NCBI GenBank assembly: GCA_028288765.1
Contig: JAQGHQ010000342.1
Span: 1-64,000 of the forward strand
Direction: 5' to 3'
Length of the DNA stretch: 64,000 nt
Origin: Gemmataceae bacterium
GTDB taxonomy: Bacteria; Planctomycetota; Planctomycetia; Gemmatales; Gemmataceae
The notes under the pieces are model-generated. The model had not been told where the DNA came from, made no database searches, and worked only from the letters and a program-made list of their open reading frames with translations. Position numbers and translations under genes: made by a program. Below are positions 30,779 through 40,045 of the stretch, piece by piece; positions within the stretch are counted from its first letter, which is position 1; each line of letters opens with the position of its first letter.

Positions 30779-32107
30779 ATGCTCGGCTGGTTGCTCCCAC
30801 CGAAATGTCCACTCGGTACACGAGACAAAGCCTGGGTGGAACGACGGATGCTGTGGCTCGCCGGAGCGTTCGGGATCGACCGGATGCGGACCGCCCCCGT
30901 TGTGTTGCCCACCGACGAGTTCTTTCCCGATCGATACGACGCCGATCTCCCGAGCGCCCGCAGGTGCCTCGACCGAGTGTGCGGATACATGGGGATCGAT
31001 CCGGCCAGGATCGCCCTGGAAATCCTGCCTGACGAGAGCATGCCCGGGGCCGCGGGCCTGTACGAGATACGGGGGCAATCAAAAATCTACGTCGCCCAAT
31101 CTCAGCTCGCCGCCCCACTCCGACTGATCGCGGTACTATCTCACGAACTCGCCCACGAACTCCTGCTCAAGGGCCGTCACCTTTCGACCGAGGTGGACGA
31201 CCACGAACAGATTACGGACCTGCTCCCGGTCTTTCTCGGGGTCGGGATCTTTCTCGCAAACGCCACTATCCATACCTCGGCATGGTCAACCGGGAACATG
31301 TCCTACTGGTCGATTTCGAGGTCAGGGTATCTGTCCTCGATCACCCTCGGGTACGCCCTCGCCCTGTTCGCCTTCGTCCGGGGCGAATCCCGTCCGCGGT
31401 GGGCAAACCACCTGCGGACCGACGCCGCGGTGACCCTCCGGGCCGGATTGCGGTACCTCCGTAAGACCGGGGATTCCCTATTCCGCCCCGATACGGTCAC
31501 CGGGCCGCGCCCGGCGCCGACCCCGGCAAAGGTGATCGAACAACTCGACCATCCGAGCCCGAGCTTCCGGCTCTGCGCGTTATGGGACGTGACCGGGTAC
31601 GCCCTTCCTCCGACCGAACTCCTCCCGGCGGTGGGGCAATGCCTGGACGACTCCGATCCGGACGTCCAGTGCGAGGCGGTCAAGACGCTCGGCGCGTTCG
31701 GTGCCGCGGCCCGGGAGAAAGTCCCCCGCTTGATTCAGGCCGCGTGGTGCTATACGCCGGCCGTGCGCGTGGCGGCGATCGGTTCACTCGGGGAGATCGG
31801 GACAGACCCGGCGAACGTCGTCCCCGAACTGAGTTCGATGCTGCGAGACAAACAGGCGGACGTGGTCCGCGCGGCTGCCGATGCCCTGGCCGCTTATGAG
31901 CGCCAAGCCGGGTCCGCCGAACCACAGCTTCTGGCTGCCCTCGAAGCCGCCGCCAAGGTCACGGATATTAGGACCGCTACACGCCTGGTCGCCGCGCTGC
32001 TGGCAGTGAGTCGGGACGCAAAACGCCGGGTCAGGGAGTACTTCTCCCGCCACGATCCGGAGGTCTATCGGCTCGCCGTGGGAATGGTCGAGGATGAGGG
32101 CGGATAG
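30779..32107 (+). CDS. HExxH metallopeptidase-like protein with HEAT repeats
   Basis: Not assignable to a named family. The 442 residues have an N-terminal domain ending in a zinc-peptidase-like H-E-L-A-H at 122-126 within L-S-H-E-L-A-H-E-L-L-L. Two hydrophobic stretches follow (about 140-160 and 183-200) that could span the membrane. From about 265 there are HEAT-like repeats (P-S-F-R-L-C-A-L-W-D-V, D-P-D-V-Q-C-E-A-V-K-T-L-G, and others). A downstream Glu/Asp cluster, E-V-D-D-H-E, could supply the third metal ligand. GGAG precedes the ATG. The combination suggests a membrane-anchored peptidase with a protein-interaction tail, but activity is inferred only from the motif. Confidence 0.6.
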   Translation: MLGWLLPPKCPLGTRDKAWVERRMLWLAGAFGIDRMRTAPVVLPTDEFFPDRYDADLPSARRCLDRVCGYMGIDPARIALEILPDESMPGAAGLYEIRGQSKIYVAQSQLAAPLRLIAVLSHELAHELLLKGRHLSTEVDDHEQITDLLPVFLGVGIFLANATIHTSAWSTGNMSYWSISRSGYLSSITLGYALALFAFVRGESRPRWANHLRTDAAVTLRAGLRYLRKTGDSLFRPDTVTGPRPAPTPAKVIEQLDHPSPSFRLCALWDVTGYALPPTELLPAVGQCLDDSDPDVQCEAVKTLGAFGAAAREKVPRLIQAAWCYTPAVRVAAIGSLGEIGTDPANVVPELSSMLRDKQADVVRAAADALAAYERQAGSAEPQLLAALEAAAKVTDIRTATRLVAALLAVSRDAKRRVREYFSRHDPEVYRLAVGMVEDEGG

Positions 32108-32159
32108 GGTTTCGTCCGAGAGAATAAGCAAGCGGCCGCGCTCTCAGGGGAAACACGGA

Positions 32160-33533
32160 TCACACCACCTCGCGGATCGGCTGCGTGTCCGGTTCTACCG
32201 GGTATTGCGGGCGGCCGTTCGGGTCGAATTCGCGGACCTGGCTCAGGTTGATCCCGAGGTTGTGGTAAAGCGTCGCGAAGACCTGCTGGTGCGTGACCGG
32301 CCGCTCGGTCGCGTGCTCGGCCAGACGGTTCGATGCCCCGATCACCTGTCCGGTCCGCATCCCGCCCCCGGCCAGTAGCGCGCAGCTGAGCTGGGGCCAG
32401 TGGTCCCGGCTTGCGTCCTTGTTGATCCGTGGGGTCCGGCCGAACTCGCCCCACACGACCACCGACACGTCCTTGTCCATCCCGCGCTCGTGTAGGTCGG
32501 TGACGAGGGCGGTCACCGCCCGGTCGAGAAGCGGCATGTCCTTGCGGCCCTGCACGAAGTTCTTCCCGTCCGGCCCGTGCCAGTCCCAGCGGGTGAAGTT
32601 CATCGTGACCACCCGGGCCCCGACCTCCACCAGCCGGCGGGCGACGCAGAAGTTCCGGACCATCCGCGGGGCCCCGTCCCGCTCGAACCCGGGGTCGTCG
32701 ACCCCGTACCGCTCCAGGACCTCCGGCCGCTCCTTCGACAGGTCGAGCGCGTCCTTCAGCTTCGACGAGGTGAGGACGTCGAGCGCCTGGCGGTTGAACG
32801 AGTCCATCCCGTCCATCACCCCCGTCTTGTCGACCGTCCGGTCGAGGCTGTCGAACGCCTTCATCAGGCCGACGCGGTCCCGGAGCTGGTCGAGGGTCAC
32901 GCCCTTGAGCACCAGGTTGTCGGACTTCATCCCGTTCCCCTGGCCGCCCACGAGCCGGAACGGCGAGTGCGCCAGCCCGAGGAACCCGCCCTCGCCGGGG
33001 TACCCCCACCGCTGCTCGCCGGTCCGGTACATGAGCGTGAGGTGCGATGGGACAGATGGCTCCGCCGGCCCCTGCACCTTGGACACCCACGCCCCCATCG
33101 ACGGCCAGAACCCGGCGTTCTGCGGGTCGCGCCGCCGGCCGGTCATGCACTGGTAGGCGTCGTGGTCGCCGGAGCTGCCGACCAGCGACCGAACCACGAC
33201 GAACTTGTCCATCATCTTCGCGAGCAGCGGGAAGTGTTCGCAGATCTCGATCCCGGGCACGTTGGTCTTGATCGGCTTGAACTCGCCCCGGACCTCGGCC
33301 GGCGCGTCCGGCTTCAGGTCCCACATGTCGAGGTGTGGCGGGCCGCCGGGCAGGAAGATGTTGATGACCGCGCGGTGCGAGGTCCGGATGCCGGAGCGGG
33401 CCTCGGCCGCGAGCAGGTTCGGGAGCGACAGCGCCCCGCCGAGGAGCGTCCCGCCGACCGTCAGGAAGTCGCGGCGCGAGACGCCGTCGCAGAACCCGCC
33501 GTTCCGGTGAGGCCGACCGAATATCGTGAGCAC
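32160..33533 (-). CDS. DUF1501 domain protein, Tat-exported
   Basis: A 457-residue DUF1501 protein, a family related to sulfatases/alkaline phosphatases and hugely expanded in planctomycetes; enzymatic role unproven. It has the usual N-terminal twin-arginine signal (S-R-R-D-F-L-T-V-G-G), the start of the core I-N-I-F-L-P-G-G-P-P-H-L-D-M-W-D-L-K-P, the G-D-H-D-A-Y segment, and V-W-G-E-F-G-R-T-P with D-H-W-P near the C-terminus. In planctomycetes such genes usually follow a DUF1549/DUF1553 cytochrome gene; none is present here, so this is an orphan. It lies downstream of the propeller gene on the same strand. Confidence 0.9.
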   Translation of the reverse strand: MLTIFGRPHRNGGFCDGVSRRDFLTVGGTLLGGALSLPNLLAAEARSGIRTSHRAVINIFLPGGPPHLDMWDLKPDAPAEVRGEFKPIKTNVPGIEICEHFPLLAKMMDKFVVVRSLVGSSGDHDAYQCMTGRRRDPQNAGFWPSMGAWVSKVQGPAEPSVPSHLTLMYRTGEQRWGYPGEGGFLGLAHSPFRLVGGQGNGMKSDNLVLKGVTLDQLRDRVGLMKAFDSLDRTVDKTGVMDGMDSFNRQALDVLTSSKLKDALDLSKERPEVLERYGVDDPGFERDGAPRMVRNFCVARRLVEVGARVVTMNFTRWDWHGPDGKNFVQGRKDMPLLDRAVTALVTDLHERGMDKDVSVVVWGEFGRTPRINKDASRDHWPQLSCALLAGGGMRTGQVIGASNRLAEHATERPVTHQQVFATLYHNLGINLSQVREFDPNGRPQYPVEPDTQPIREVV

Positions 33534-33610
33534 GGATAACTCCCCAGGGTCTCGATTCGTATTCGCCCGCGTGAGAGGAATGCCCGATCGAACGCCTTAC
33601 CAGCGACCCG

Positions 33611-34846
33611 TCACGACTTCGCCCGGACGTCGTAGCAGTACAGCATGTCGCCCTCACGGATGTAGAGCCGGCCGTCGCAGACGACCGGGTGCGCCCACGA
33701 CGGGCCCGACCGCTTCGGCGCCTGGAACGAGCCGACTTCCTTGTAGCCGGTGGGGGACGCCTCGACGAGGGCGACCGTCCCGTTGTCGTAGTGGAAGTAC
33801 AGCCGGCCGTCGGCGTAGGTCACGGCCGCCGATCCCTTCCCGCTCCCCTCCTCGGACCGTTTCCACATCACCTTGCCCGTCTTGACCTCCGCGCAGAACG
33901 GCTTGCCCTGGTCGTCCGTGTCGCCGTAGACGTAGTCGCCGACGCGGATCACGCCGCCGTGTTTGTTCGTCAGATCCCGCTGGTAGTAGACCTCTTCCAC
34001 GGACACGGCCCGGCCGTCCGCCTTCAGCTTCAGGAGCGCCGCCCCCCGGCCGTATCCGATACTGCTGAAGATGTACTCGCCCATCACGATCGGGGTGGGG
34101 ATGTTGGCCGTATTGTTCCCGAGCTTCTCGAACGTCCACAGGAGCTTGCCGTCGGTGCTCACCCCGACCAGGCCGCCGTTGAACAGCTGGACGTAATGCC
34201 GGACCCCGCCGACCTCGGCCACCACGACGGACGAATACCCGGCCTCGCTCTTCTTCGTCGGGATCGGGCATTTCCACACCGTCTCGCCGGTCGTCTTGTT
34301 CAGGGCGACGATCGTGGCGTCCTTCCCGCCGGGGGTCACGATCAGCCGGTCGCCGTCCACGAGCGGCGATTCGCAGTAGCTCCACCCGCCCTTTTCCCCG
34401 CCGAACTCCTTGACCAGGTCGCGGTGCCAGACCTGCGTGCCGGCCTTGTCGATGCAGACCACGTCCCCCATCTGGCCGAGGGCGTAGATCCGGTCACCGT
34501 CCACGGTCGGGGTGCAGCCGAGGTTCCCCCCCGCCGGCCCGACCGGGGCCGTCCAGAGGACGGTTCCGTTCTCGCGGTTCAGGGCGACGACGTGCGAGTC
34601 CTTCCCCTTGTTGCCGAGCGTGTAGATCCGGTCGCCGGCGACGCTGACGGTGGAATACCCGCCCCCAAGCCCCTTGGCCGTCCATTCGAGGGGCGGCCCC
34701 TCCTTCGGCCAGCTCTGGAGCAGGCCCTTCTCCTTCGACACGCCGTCCCGGGCCGGCCCACGAAATTGCGGCCAGTCCGAGGCGACCAGCGTGGCGGAGA
34801 GGGTGGCAACGGCCGTTAAGCTGGCGATGAGCCGAAGACGGGCCAT
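33611..34846 (-). CDS. Secreted PQQ/BamB-like beta-propeller protein
   Basis: Exported propeller of 411 residues from ATG 34846; a TTG further up is the only way to the longer frame and lacks conserved-looking residues. A signal peptide (M-A-R-L-R-L-I-A-S-L-T-A-V-A-T-L) leads to D-W-P-Q-F-R-G-P-A-R-D-G, the typical opening of this planctomycete family. Repeated blades then carry the W-x-x-P and N-x-x-x-G-x-x-x-W PQQ-motif pattern (for example A-L-N-K-T-T-G-E-T-V-W-K). Such proteins resemble BamB and the propeller of alcohol dehydrogenases, but no cofactor-binding residues can be claimed. Transcribed toward the DUF1501 gene with a 77-base gap. Confidence 0.86.
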   Translation of the reverse strand: MARLRLIASLTAVATLSATLVASDWPQFRGPARDGVSKEKGLLQSWPKEGPPLEWTAKGLGGGYSTVSVAGDRIYTLGNKGKDSHVVALNRENGTVLWTAPVGPAGGNLGCTPTVDGDRIYALGQMGDVVCIDKAGTQVWHRDLVKEFGGEKGGWSYCESPLVDGDRLIVTPGGKDATIVALNKTTGETVWKCPIPTKKSEAGYSSVVVAEVGGVRHYVQLFNGGLVGVSTDGKLLWTFEKLGNNTANIPTPIVMGEYIFSSIGYGRGAALLKLKADGRAVSVEEVYYQRDLTNKHGGVIRVGDYVYGDTDDQGKPFCAEVKTGKVMWKRSEEGSGKGSAAVTYADGRLYFHYDNGTVALVEASPTGYKEVGSFQAPKRSGPSWAHPVVCDGRLYIREGDMLYCYDVRAKS

Positions 34847-35157
34847 GAGAAGGACTCCGGGAAGAAGCTCGGAGGGCGGATCGTGGGGCGAGAGACCGGG
34901 CAATACCGGTGGTTCGGCGGGCCTATCAACACCACGATATTACCCCGGGACGGAACCCGTGTCACCAGGGTCTTTGCAAAGAGGTCTGTTCGCCCCACGA
35001 GCGGTCGGCGGTCCGTCCCGGCATGCCAGAAACAACCGCCTGGCGTCCATCCGGGGGCATTCCGGTTGTCCCGGAGTGGCCGATCCCGCCGCCGGCTGTC
35101 GTGCGCCAGTCGTGCTTTCTCCCTCTCATGTATCGAAGGGAGGACGCCACAACCGGT
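34847..35157. other. Gap between the propeller and DUF1080 genes
   Basis: Both flanking genes run leftward, so this should hold the propeller gene's promoter and the end of the DUF1080 transcript. I find no coding frame, no strong hairpin and no clear promoter boxes. Confidence 0.4.
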
Positions 35158-35877
35158 CTACGGCAGTTCCTTGATGGAGATGTTCTTGAACCAGAGCGGG
35201 TCGCCGTGGAACTGGAGCTCGATCGGCCCCTTCTCGGGGAGCGGCTTGCCCCTGGACCAGAAGTTCGGCAGCTTCCCCTTGTCGACCACCACCTCGCCGT
35301 TCAGTTCCACCGTCACCTCGTCGCCGATCATCGTGATGTGGAACGTGTTCCATTCTCCGACCGGTTTGTCCGCCTTCTTCAGCGGCTGCTTCGCGTTGTC
35401 CCCGGGCGGGTTGTTCCACAGCCCGCCGGACCCCTTCCCGGCGTCCGCCTTGAGGCTGGCGGCGAGGTTGTCCGAGTCCCAGATCTGGACCTGCGGTTGA
35501 CCGCGGAGGTAAATGCCGCTGTCGCCCTTCTTCTCGATCTTCCAGTCGACGTACAGCTCGAAGTTGCCGTAATCCTTCTCCGTCTGGAGACTGACCCCGC
35601 CCTTGCCGTCGCAGCGGATCACCCCGTCCTCGACCTTCCAGTGGGCGACCGCGATCTTGGTCCGGTCGGCCTTCAGCTTGTCAAGCTCGTCCGGGGACTT
35701 GGTGGCCCGTTGTTGCATGTCCACGTTGCCCTGCCAGCCGGTCAGGTCCTTGCCGTTGAACAGGGGGGTGAACCCCTTCGGCGGCTTCGGCGTGGCGGCC
35801 TTCTCGGCGGCGGGAAGGGCGGCACTGAGCAGGCCGGCGAAGACCGCGCCGAGCGCGAGACGGACGGCGGTACGCAT
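35158..35877 (-). CDS. DUF1080 (3-keto-disaccharide hydrolase) protein
   Basis: Exported 239-residue protein of the DUF1080 family, a jelly-roll fold related to glycoside-binding lectins; some members hydrolyse 3-keto-glycosides. It has a signal peptide (L-A-L-G-A-V-F-A-G-L-L-S-A-A-L-P-A), then the family opening G-F-T-P-L-F-N-G-K-D-L-T-G-W and strands such as F-E-L-Y-V-D-W-K-I and the G-D-S-G-I-Y-L-R-G motif. The C-terminus has the usual P-I-E-L-Q-F-H-G-D-P-L-W-F-K-N-I. It is probably periplasmic or on the surface. No paired 3-dehydrogenase is adjacent, but Gfo/Idh/MocA genes occur elsewhere in the window. Confidence 0.9.
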   Translation of the reverse strand: MRTAVRLALGAVFAGLLSAALPAAEKAATPKPPKGFTPLFNGKDLTGWQGNVDMQQRATKSPDELDKLKADRTKIAVAHWKVEDGVIRCDGKGGVSLQTEKDYGNFELYVDWKIEKKGDSGIYLRGQPQVQIWDSDNLAASLKADAGKGSGGLWNNPPGDNAKQPLKKADKPVGEWNTFHITMIGDEVTVELNGEVVVDKGKLPNFWSRGKPLPEKGPIELQFHGDPLWFKNISIKELP

Positions 35878-36042
35878 GGTGACAGACTCCGTCGGAAGGG
35901 AGGGTTGGCAGGAAGGATTCCCGTGACCGGGTGGGCATCAAACTACTGGCGCGAAGACGGATGGGCAACGAGAAAGCACGACGGCCCCGCCACCGGCATG
36001 AGCCGGTGACAGGGCCGGGAGTTGATTCGATCGCGGGGAGCG

Positions 36043-36828
36043 TTAGCCGTGGATCTCGGCAATGGCAAGGTACAGGCGGGCGAGGGCGTTCCACCCACCG
36101 GACTCGGGCAGGGTTTCGACCGCCTTCATCAGCGCGGCGCGGGCGTCGGCCGGGCGGGCGAGGAAGAGCTGGGCCATTCCGCGGTTGAAGAGGACGGCCG
36201 GGGTGTCGGCCATCGCCGTCCAGGCCGCGAGGGCTTCGTCGCCGCGACCGCTGTGCCAGAGCAGAGCCGCCCGCTCGTTCTCCCAGACGGCCCGCAGGTC
36301 GCCCGTACACCCCGTCTCGGCATCGGCGAGCAGTTCGCCCGCCCAGTCGAACTCACCGATCGCCCGGGCCACCCCGGCGGCCAGGAGGGTCGATGCCGGC
36401 TTGCCCTTCTTCATCTCCCGCACCACCCAGGTGCGGAGCCCGCTGAGCCCCGCCGCCGGCACCTGCTCGTCGGTCGGGCGGAGTTCGGTCGGCTCGAACC
36501 GGGTGAGGAGCGGGTGGATGTCCTTGACCCGCTGCGGGAAGTTCCCGGCGGCCAGCGCCACCGCGAACACGGCGGCCGGCTGGTTGACCAGCCCGGCCCA
36601 GTCGTTCGGGGTGGGGACCGGGGCGGTTTGAGTTGCGGCCATGGCGTCGATCCAGGCCGCCCGCGGGTCCACCCGGAATCCGGCGGCCACCTCGTACGGC
36701 TCGACCTCTCCCTCGGCGGACTCGACTGCCGGCGCGGAGGCGGCGTCTGAGCGGGTCGCCAGGAACCTGACCATGAGGTCCGTGAGGGACGGCTGGCCGG
36801 ACGAGTTGGTCGGGGTGGACAGGGTCAT
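36043..36828 (-). CDS. Uncharacterised TPR-like protein
   Basis: Unrecognised 261-residue protein. The start at 36828 (M-T-L-S-T-P-T-N) is chosen for its GAGGAG ribosome site about nine bases upstream; the frame is open for another 35 codons. No signal peptide. The C-terminal half is alpha-helical and repeat-like (A-A-L-L-W-H-S-G-R-G-D-E-A-L-A-A-W and A-V-L-F-N-R-G-M-A-Q-L-F-L), matching the TPR pattern; the N-terminal half has no recognised domain. It is probably a cytoplasmic protein-interaction factor. Confidence 0.7.
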   Translation of the reverse strand: MTLSTPTNSSGQPSLTDLMVRFLATRSDAASAPAVESAEGEVEPYEVAAGFRVDPRAAWIDAMAATQTAPVPTPNDWAGLVNQPAAVFAVALAAGNFPQRVKDIHPLLTRFEPTELRPTDEQVPAAGLSGLRTWVVREMKKGKPASTLLAAGVARAIGEFDWAGELLADAETGCTGDLRAVWENERAALLWHSGRGDEALAAWTAMADTPAVLFNRGMAQLFLARPADARAALMKAVETLPESGGWNALARLYLAIAEIHG

Positions 36829-36911
36829 GAGTTTCACTCCTCGCGCCCCGGACATCCCCGCCGGGTTCACCTCCTGAACGGCGCCGCGGCGGGGGCTTGC
36901 GCTCGTGAACG

Positions 36912-36938
36912 AAAAAAGCCCACGAACGGTCATGGGCT
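36912..36938 (-). terminator. Minus-strand terminator after the HEAT/receiver gene
   Basis: On the minus strand a nine-base-pair stem AGCCCATGA / TCGTGGGCT (one G-T pair) with a four-base loop is followed by six T's. It lies 33 bases after the stop of the gene at 36971 and isolates it from the TPR-like gene. Confidence 0.88.
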
Positions 36939-36970
36939 AATATTGTACACGATCGCGGCCAGAAGCTCTC

Positions 36971-39892
36971 TCATTCCTTCGGCTTGGGTTCCGGCATTGG
37001 GGCCGGCGGCTTGGGCGCGGGCGGTGGAACGAGAGGAGGAGAATAGTTCCGCAGTTCGGTGACGTACTCCCTGGGGTTGGAAGCAAGTAACCCCTTCAGT
37101 ACCAGGAACTTACTCCGCAATTCGGCCTCGGCTTCCGAGCCCGCCCTCTCCACCAGCCCGTCGATCAGGGTTTGGGGGACCAGTTTGCCATTCATCTGCA
37201 CATGCCGGATGACCGCGTCCGCCGCTTTCGTCCGCACCGGAACGGGTCGACCGACACTCAGGGCAAGCGTCAGCAGCGCCTGCTGGGCATCAGCTGAGAC
37301 CAGCCGGGACACGCCGTCGATCGCCGGGTCGGCCGTGTCGTCGACCCGGAGTGCGGCGATCAGTTCCGCCGCGGCCGGCTTCGCGTCGAATCCCGAGACC
37401 TCGCCGGTGGCCATCTTCGCGAGCCAGGCGACCGCGAGCTTCGCCCCGGCCTTCTTCTCGGCCGGGTCGCGGGGGCGGTCCGCCGGGTCGGCGTAGACCG
37501 CGTTGATGTCCGATTCGAGCCATACCCGCGACACCGGCTCGGGAATTACCCGAACGGCCGCGTACGGCCGCATCAGCTTGGCCGCGCTCGCCTCGGCGGC
37601 GAGGTCGCGGGTCGGCTCGACGATCAGCCCGAGGGCGTCGGTGTCCACCCGCGAGCGGAGGGCCTCGTACTTGTCGTTCGTGGCCTTCGCCTTCGAGACG
37701 TCCAGTTCCAGCCGCTCGGCAATTTTCATCAGATGGTCGACCCCGACCCGCTTCGTGTACGCCGGGACCGCCGGCTGCGTCCGGATCTGCTGTTGCAGCT
37801 GGGTGAGGTAGGTGTACGTCTCCGGCGACGACTCGGGGGTGAGCGGGTACTCGGCCGCGAGGACGGCGTAGGTGACCTGTTCGACCCGCAGTTTGACCTG
37901 GAACTTCTGGTCGTTCGTCAGTTCGAGCCCGGTCGTATCGAGCACCCGCTGGAGCCGTTCGATCCGGGTCCGGGCCGTGCTCCGGAAGGTCTCGTCGCGC
38001 CGGCCCAGGGTGGTCTTCCGCTCGGCGTCGCGTTCCTCAGCCGGCCGGCGGAGGTTCGGGACGTAGGGGTCGGGCATCCCGATCGGGTCCGTCTCGGTCG
38101 CGGCGATCAGGAGCGCGAAGCGGAGCAGCAGCTGGTCGAGGCTCGGCGGGGTCGGCTTGTCGGTCGAGGCGACGACGAGGATCGGCCGCCGGGCGGCGTT
38201 CAGGTCGGCCCGGAGGTGAGAGACGAGGTCGAGCAGTTCCGGGTTGGGGACGTGGCGGTCGAGGACGATCAGGTCGAAGTCGGAGGCCCGGGCGACCCGC
38301 CGGAGCAGGTCGCGACCGGCGGTGAAAATCTCCACGTCGTACCCGAGCCCGCGCAGGAGGACCGCGGTGTCGTCGGCCCGCTGGCGGTTGGGGTCGGCGA
38401 TCAGCGCCTGGCCCTTCGCCCCCGCCGGAAGCCCGGCGTCGGCCGCGGCGGCCCGCTTGAGAACCTCGATCACGCGGCCGCGGAGCTTCGGGTCGACCGG
38501 GACGGGGGCGCGGAGCAAGGCGTTCGCGGCGGCGAGCTGGACCCGGGGGTCGGGGTAGTCCAGCCCCCGTTCGAGGAGGGACGGCTTCCCGCCCCGCGTC
38601 TGTGACGCCGCCCCGCGATCGGCCCGGTCGCCCAGCACCTGGGTCAGGGCCAGTGCGACGCCGGTCCGCTTTTCGGCGAGCGACCGGTCGAGCAGATCCG
38701 AGAGAACGGTCGCAGGGGCGTCGGCAAGCATTCGGTACACGGGCGGGTCGGTTTTCGCCAGCTCGCCGAACTTGCCCCGGTCCATCGCCCGCTCGGTGGC
38801 GATCGTGAGGACGAGAACCTGGGCCGGCTCGTAGTCGGGCCGCCGTTCGATCGCCCACCGGGCGTAGCGGAGCCCGAAAAACTCGTCCGCCTGTCCGGCG
38901 GGGACGTTCTCCGTCTTCGCCAGTTTCTGTTCGGCCGCATTCCACACCCAAACGGGGACCGTGGTCGGTGTCCCGTCCGGGTTGGCGGTGGTGTTCAGGT
39001 ATCGGGCCTTGTGGTCGGCGAAGGTACGGGACGTGGCGGCGAGTGCGGCCTCTGGTTGCCTCTTGCCCGCGCCGGGGACGAGCTTTTCGAGCAGCTCCCG
39101 GGCGAACGTCTGGAGGGCGGGGCTCGCGTCCGGATGACCGACGGTCCGCCACAGGTACGGGATGAAGTCGGTCTGTGCCGTGGAGAGCAGGGTGAGGACG
39201 TCCGGGCGGGAGGCGATCGCCGCGAGGACGCCGTATTGCTGGTCCTGGGCGAGGCCGTCCAGGGCGGCGACCCACCCGGCCATCGTCGGGCCTTCGAGTT
39301 TCGGGATCGCACCGATGATCCCGGCGGTGACGGCCGGGCTGACGTTGAGCCGGAGCGTGTCCACCATGAACGGGATCGCGTAATCCCCGGTCCGGCGCAA
39401 TTCGACCTCGGCGAACTGCCGCTCCTCGTAGGTCTCCGCGAGGTTGCGGATGTATTTGTTGACCCGGGCCGGGTTCCTCAACACCTTTTCGGTGGCTTCC
39501 GTCGCCCGCTTCACGATCGCCTCGACGGTCGCCCGCGCCTGCTTGTCCAGCTTCGGGTCGTCGGACCACTTCGGGACAGTCCGGAGTTGGCGGAAGACGG
39601 TGGTCCCGTACCGGGCCTCGATGTCGAGCAGGTCCTGGTCGGACGGGTTGCTGTCGAGGAAGGACTGAAGGAACAGGGCGGCGACGTCGTACTTGCCCTC
39701 GGTCATGAGGGCGCGGAACTGCTGGTACACCTCCGCCGGCTTGGCCGGCGGCCCCTTTTCGCGTTCCTGGGCCGCGGCCGGCAACCCGGCGGCGAGGACG
39801 ACGGCGACGGACAACCCGACCGCGGCGGTACACCCCGCGATCCGCGCCCGGACCGCACGGCCGAACACTCCGAGACGCGGAACGGTTTTCAC
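36971..39892 (-). CDS. Large exported HEAT-like protein with embedded receiver domain
   Basis: Unrecognised 973-residue protein. I choose the GTG at 39892: GGAGGA lies eight bases upstream and it directly opens a signal peptide (A-R-I-A-G-C-T-A-A-V-G-L-S-V-A-V-V-L-A) cleaved near A-A-A-Q. The following region (about 45-480) is helical, with HEAT/TPR-like repeats. Residues about 493-585 resemble a response-regulator receiver: A-L-I-A-D-P-N at the first strand, D545 in L-I-V-L-D-R-H-V-P at the phosphorylation site and S-T-D-K-P at the fourth. More helical repeats follow, ending in a Pro/Lys-rich tail. A receiver-like domain in a protein with a signal peptide is unexpected. Function unknown. Confidence 0.75.
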   Translation of the reverse strand: MKTVPRLGVFGRAVRARIAGCTAAVGLSVAVVLAAGLPAAAQEREKGPPAKPAEVYQQFRALMTEGKYDVAALFLQSFLDSNPSDQDLLDIEARYGTTVFRQLRTVPKWSDDPKLDKQARATVEAIVKRATEATEKVLRNPARVNKYIRNLAETYEERQFAEVELRRTGDYAIPFMVDTLRLNVSPAVTAGIIGAIPKLEGPTMAGWVAALDGLAQDQQYGVLAAIASRPDVLTLLSTAQTDFIPYLWRTVGHPDASPALQTFARELLEKLVPGAGKRQPEAALAATSRTFADHKARYLNTTANPDGTPTTVPVWVWNAAEQKLAKTENVPAGQADEFFGLRYARWAIERRPDYEPAQVLVLTIATERAMDRGKFGELAKTDPPVYRMLADAPATVLSDLLDRSLAEKRTGVALALTQVLGDRADRGAASQTRGGKPSLLERGLDYPDPRVQLAAANALLRAPVPVDPKLRGRVIEVLKRAAAADAGLPAGAKGQALIADPNRQRADDTAVLLRGLGYDVEIFTAGRDLLRRVARASDFDLIVLDRHVPNPELLDLVSHLRADLNAARRPILVVASTDKPTPPSLDQLLLRFALLIAATETDPIGMPDPYVPNLRRPAEERDAERKTTLGRRDETFRSTARTRIERLQRVLDTTGLELTNDQKFQVKLRVEQVTYAVLAAEYPLTPESSPETYTYLTQLQQQIRTQPAVPAYTKRVGVDHLMKIAERLELDVSKAKATNDKYEALRSRVDTDALGLIVEPTRDLAAEASAAKLMRPYAAVRVIPEPVSRVWLESDINAVYADPADRPRDPAEKKAGAKLAVAWLAKMATGEVSGFDAKPAAAELIAALRVDDTADPAIDGVSRLVSADAQQALLTLALSVGRPVPVRTKAADAVIRHVQMNGKLVPQTLIDGLVERAGSEAEAELRSKFLVLKGLLASNPREYVTELRNYSPPLVPPPAPKPPAPMPEPKPKE

Positions 39893-40045
39893 CGGGGAAA
39901 TCCTCCAGTTGCCGGGCGTCTGGGCCGAATCACGTTCCCACCCGGGAGCGGATGCCGCCCGGGGGGGATGAGGTCGGGGTAAACGGGGAGACTCGCCCGG
40001 TCGGGAGCGGACCCGGGTGTTCACTTTCGATTCTGACGTCCCGGA

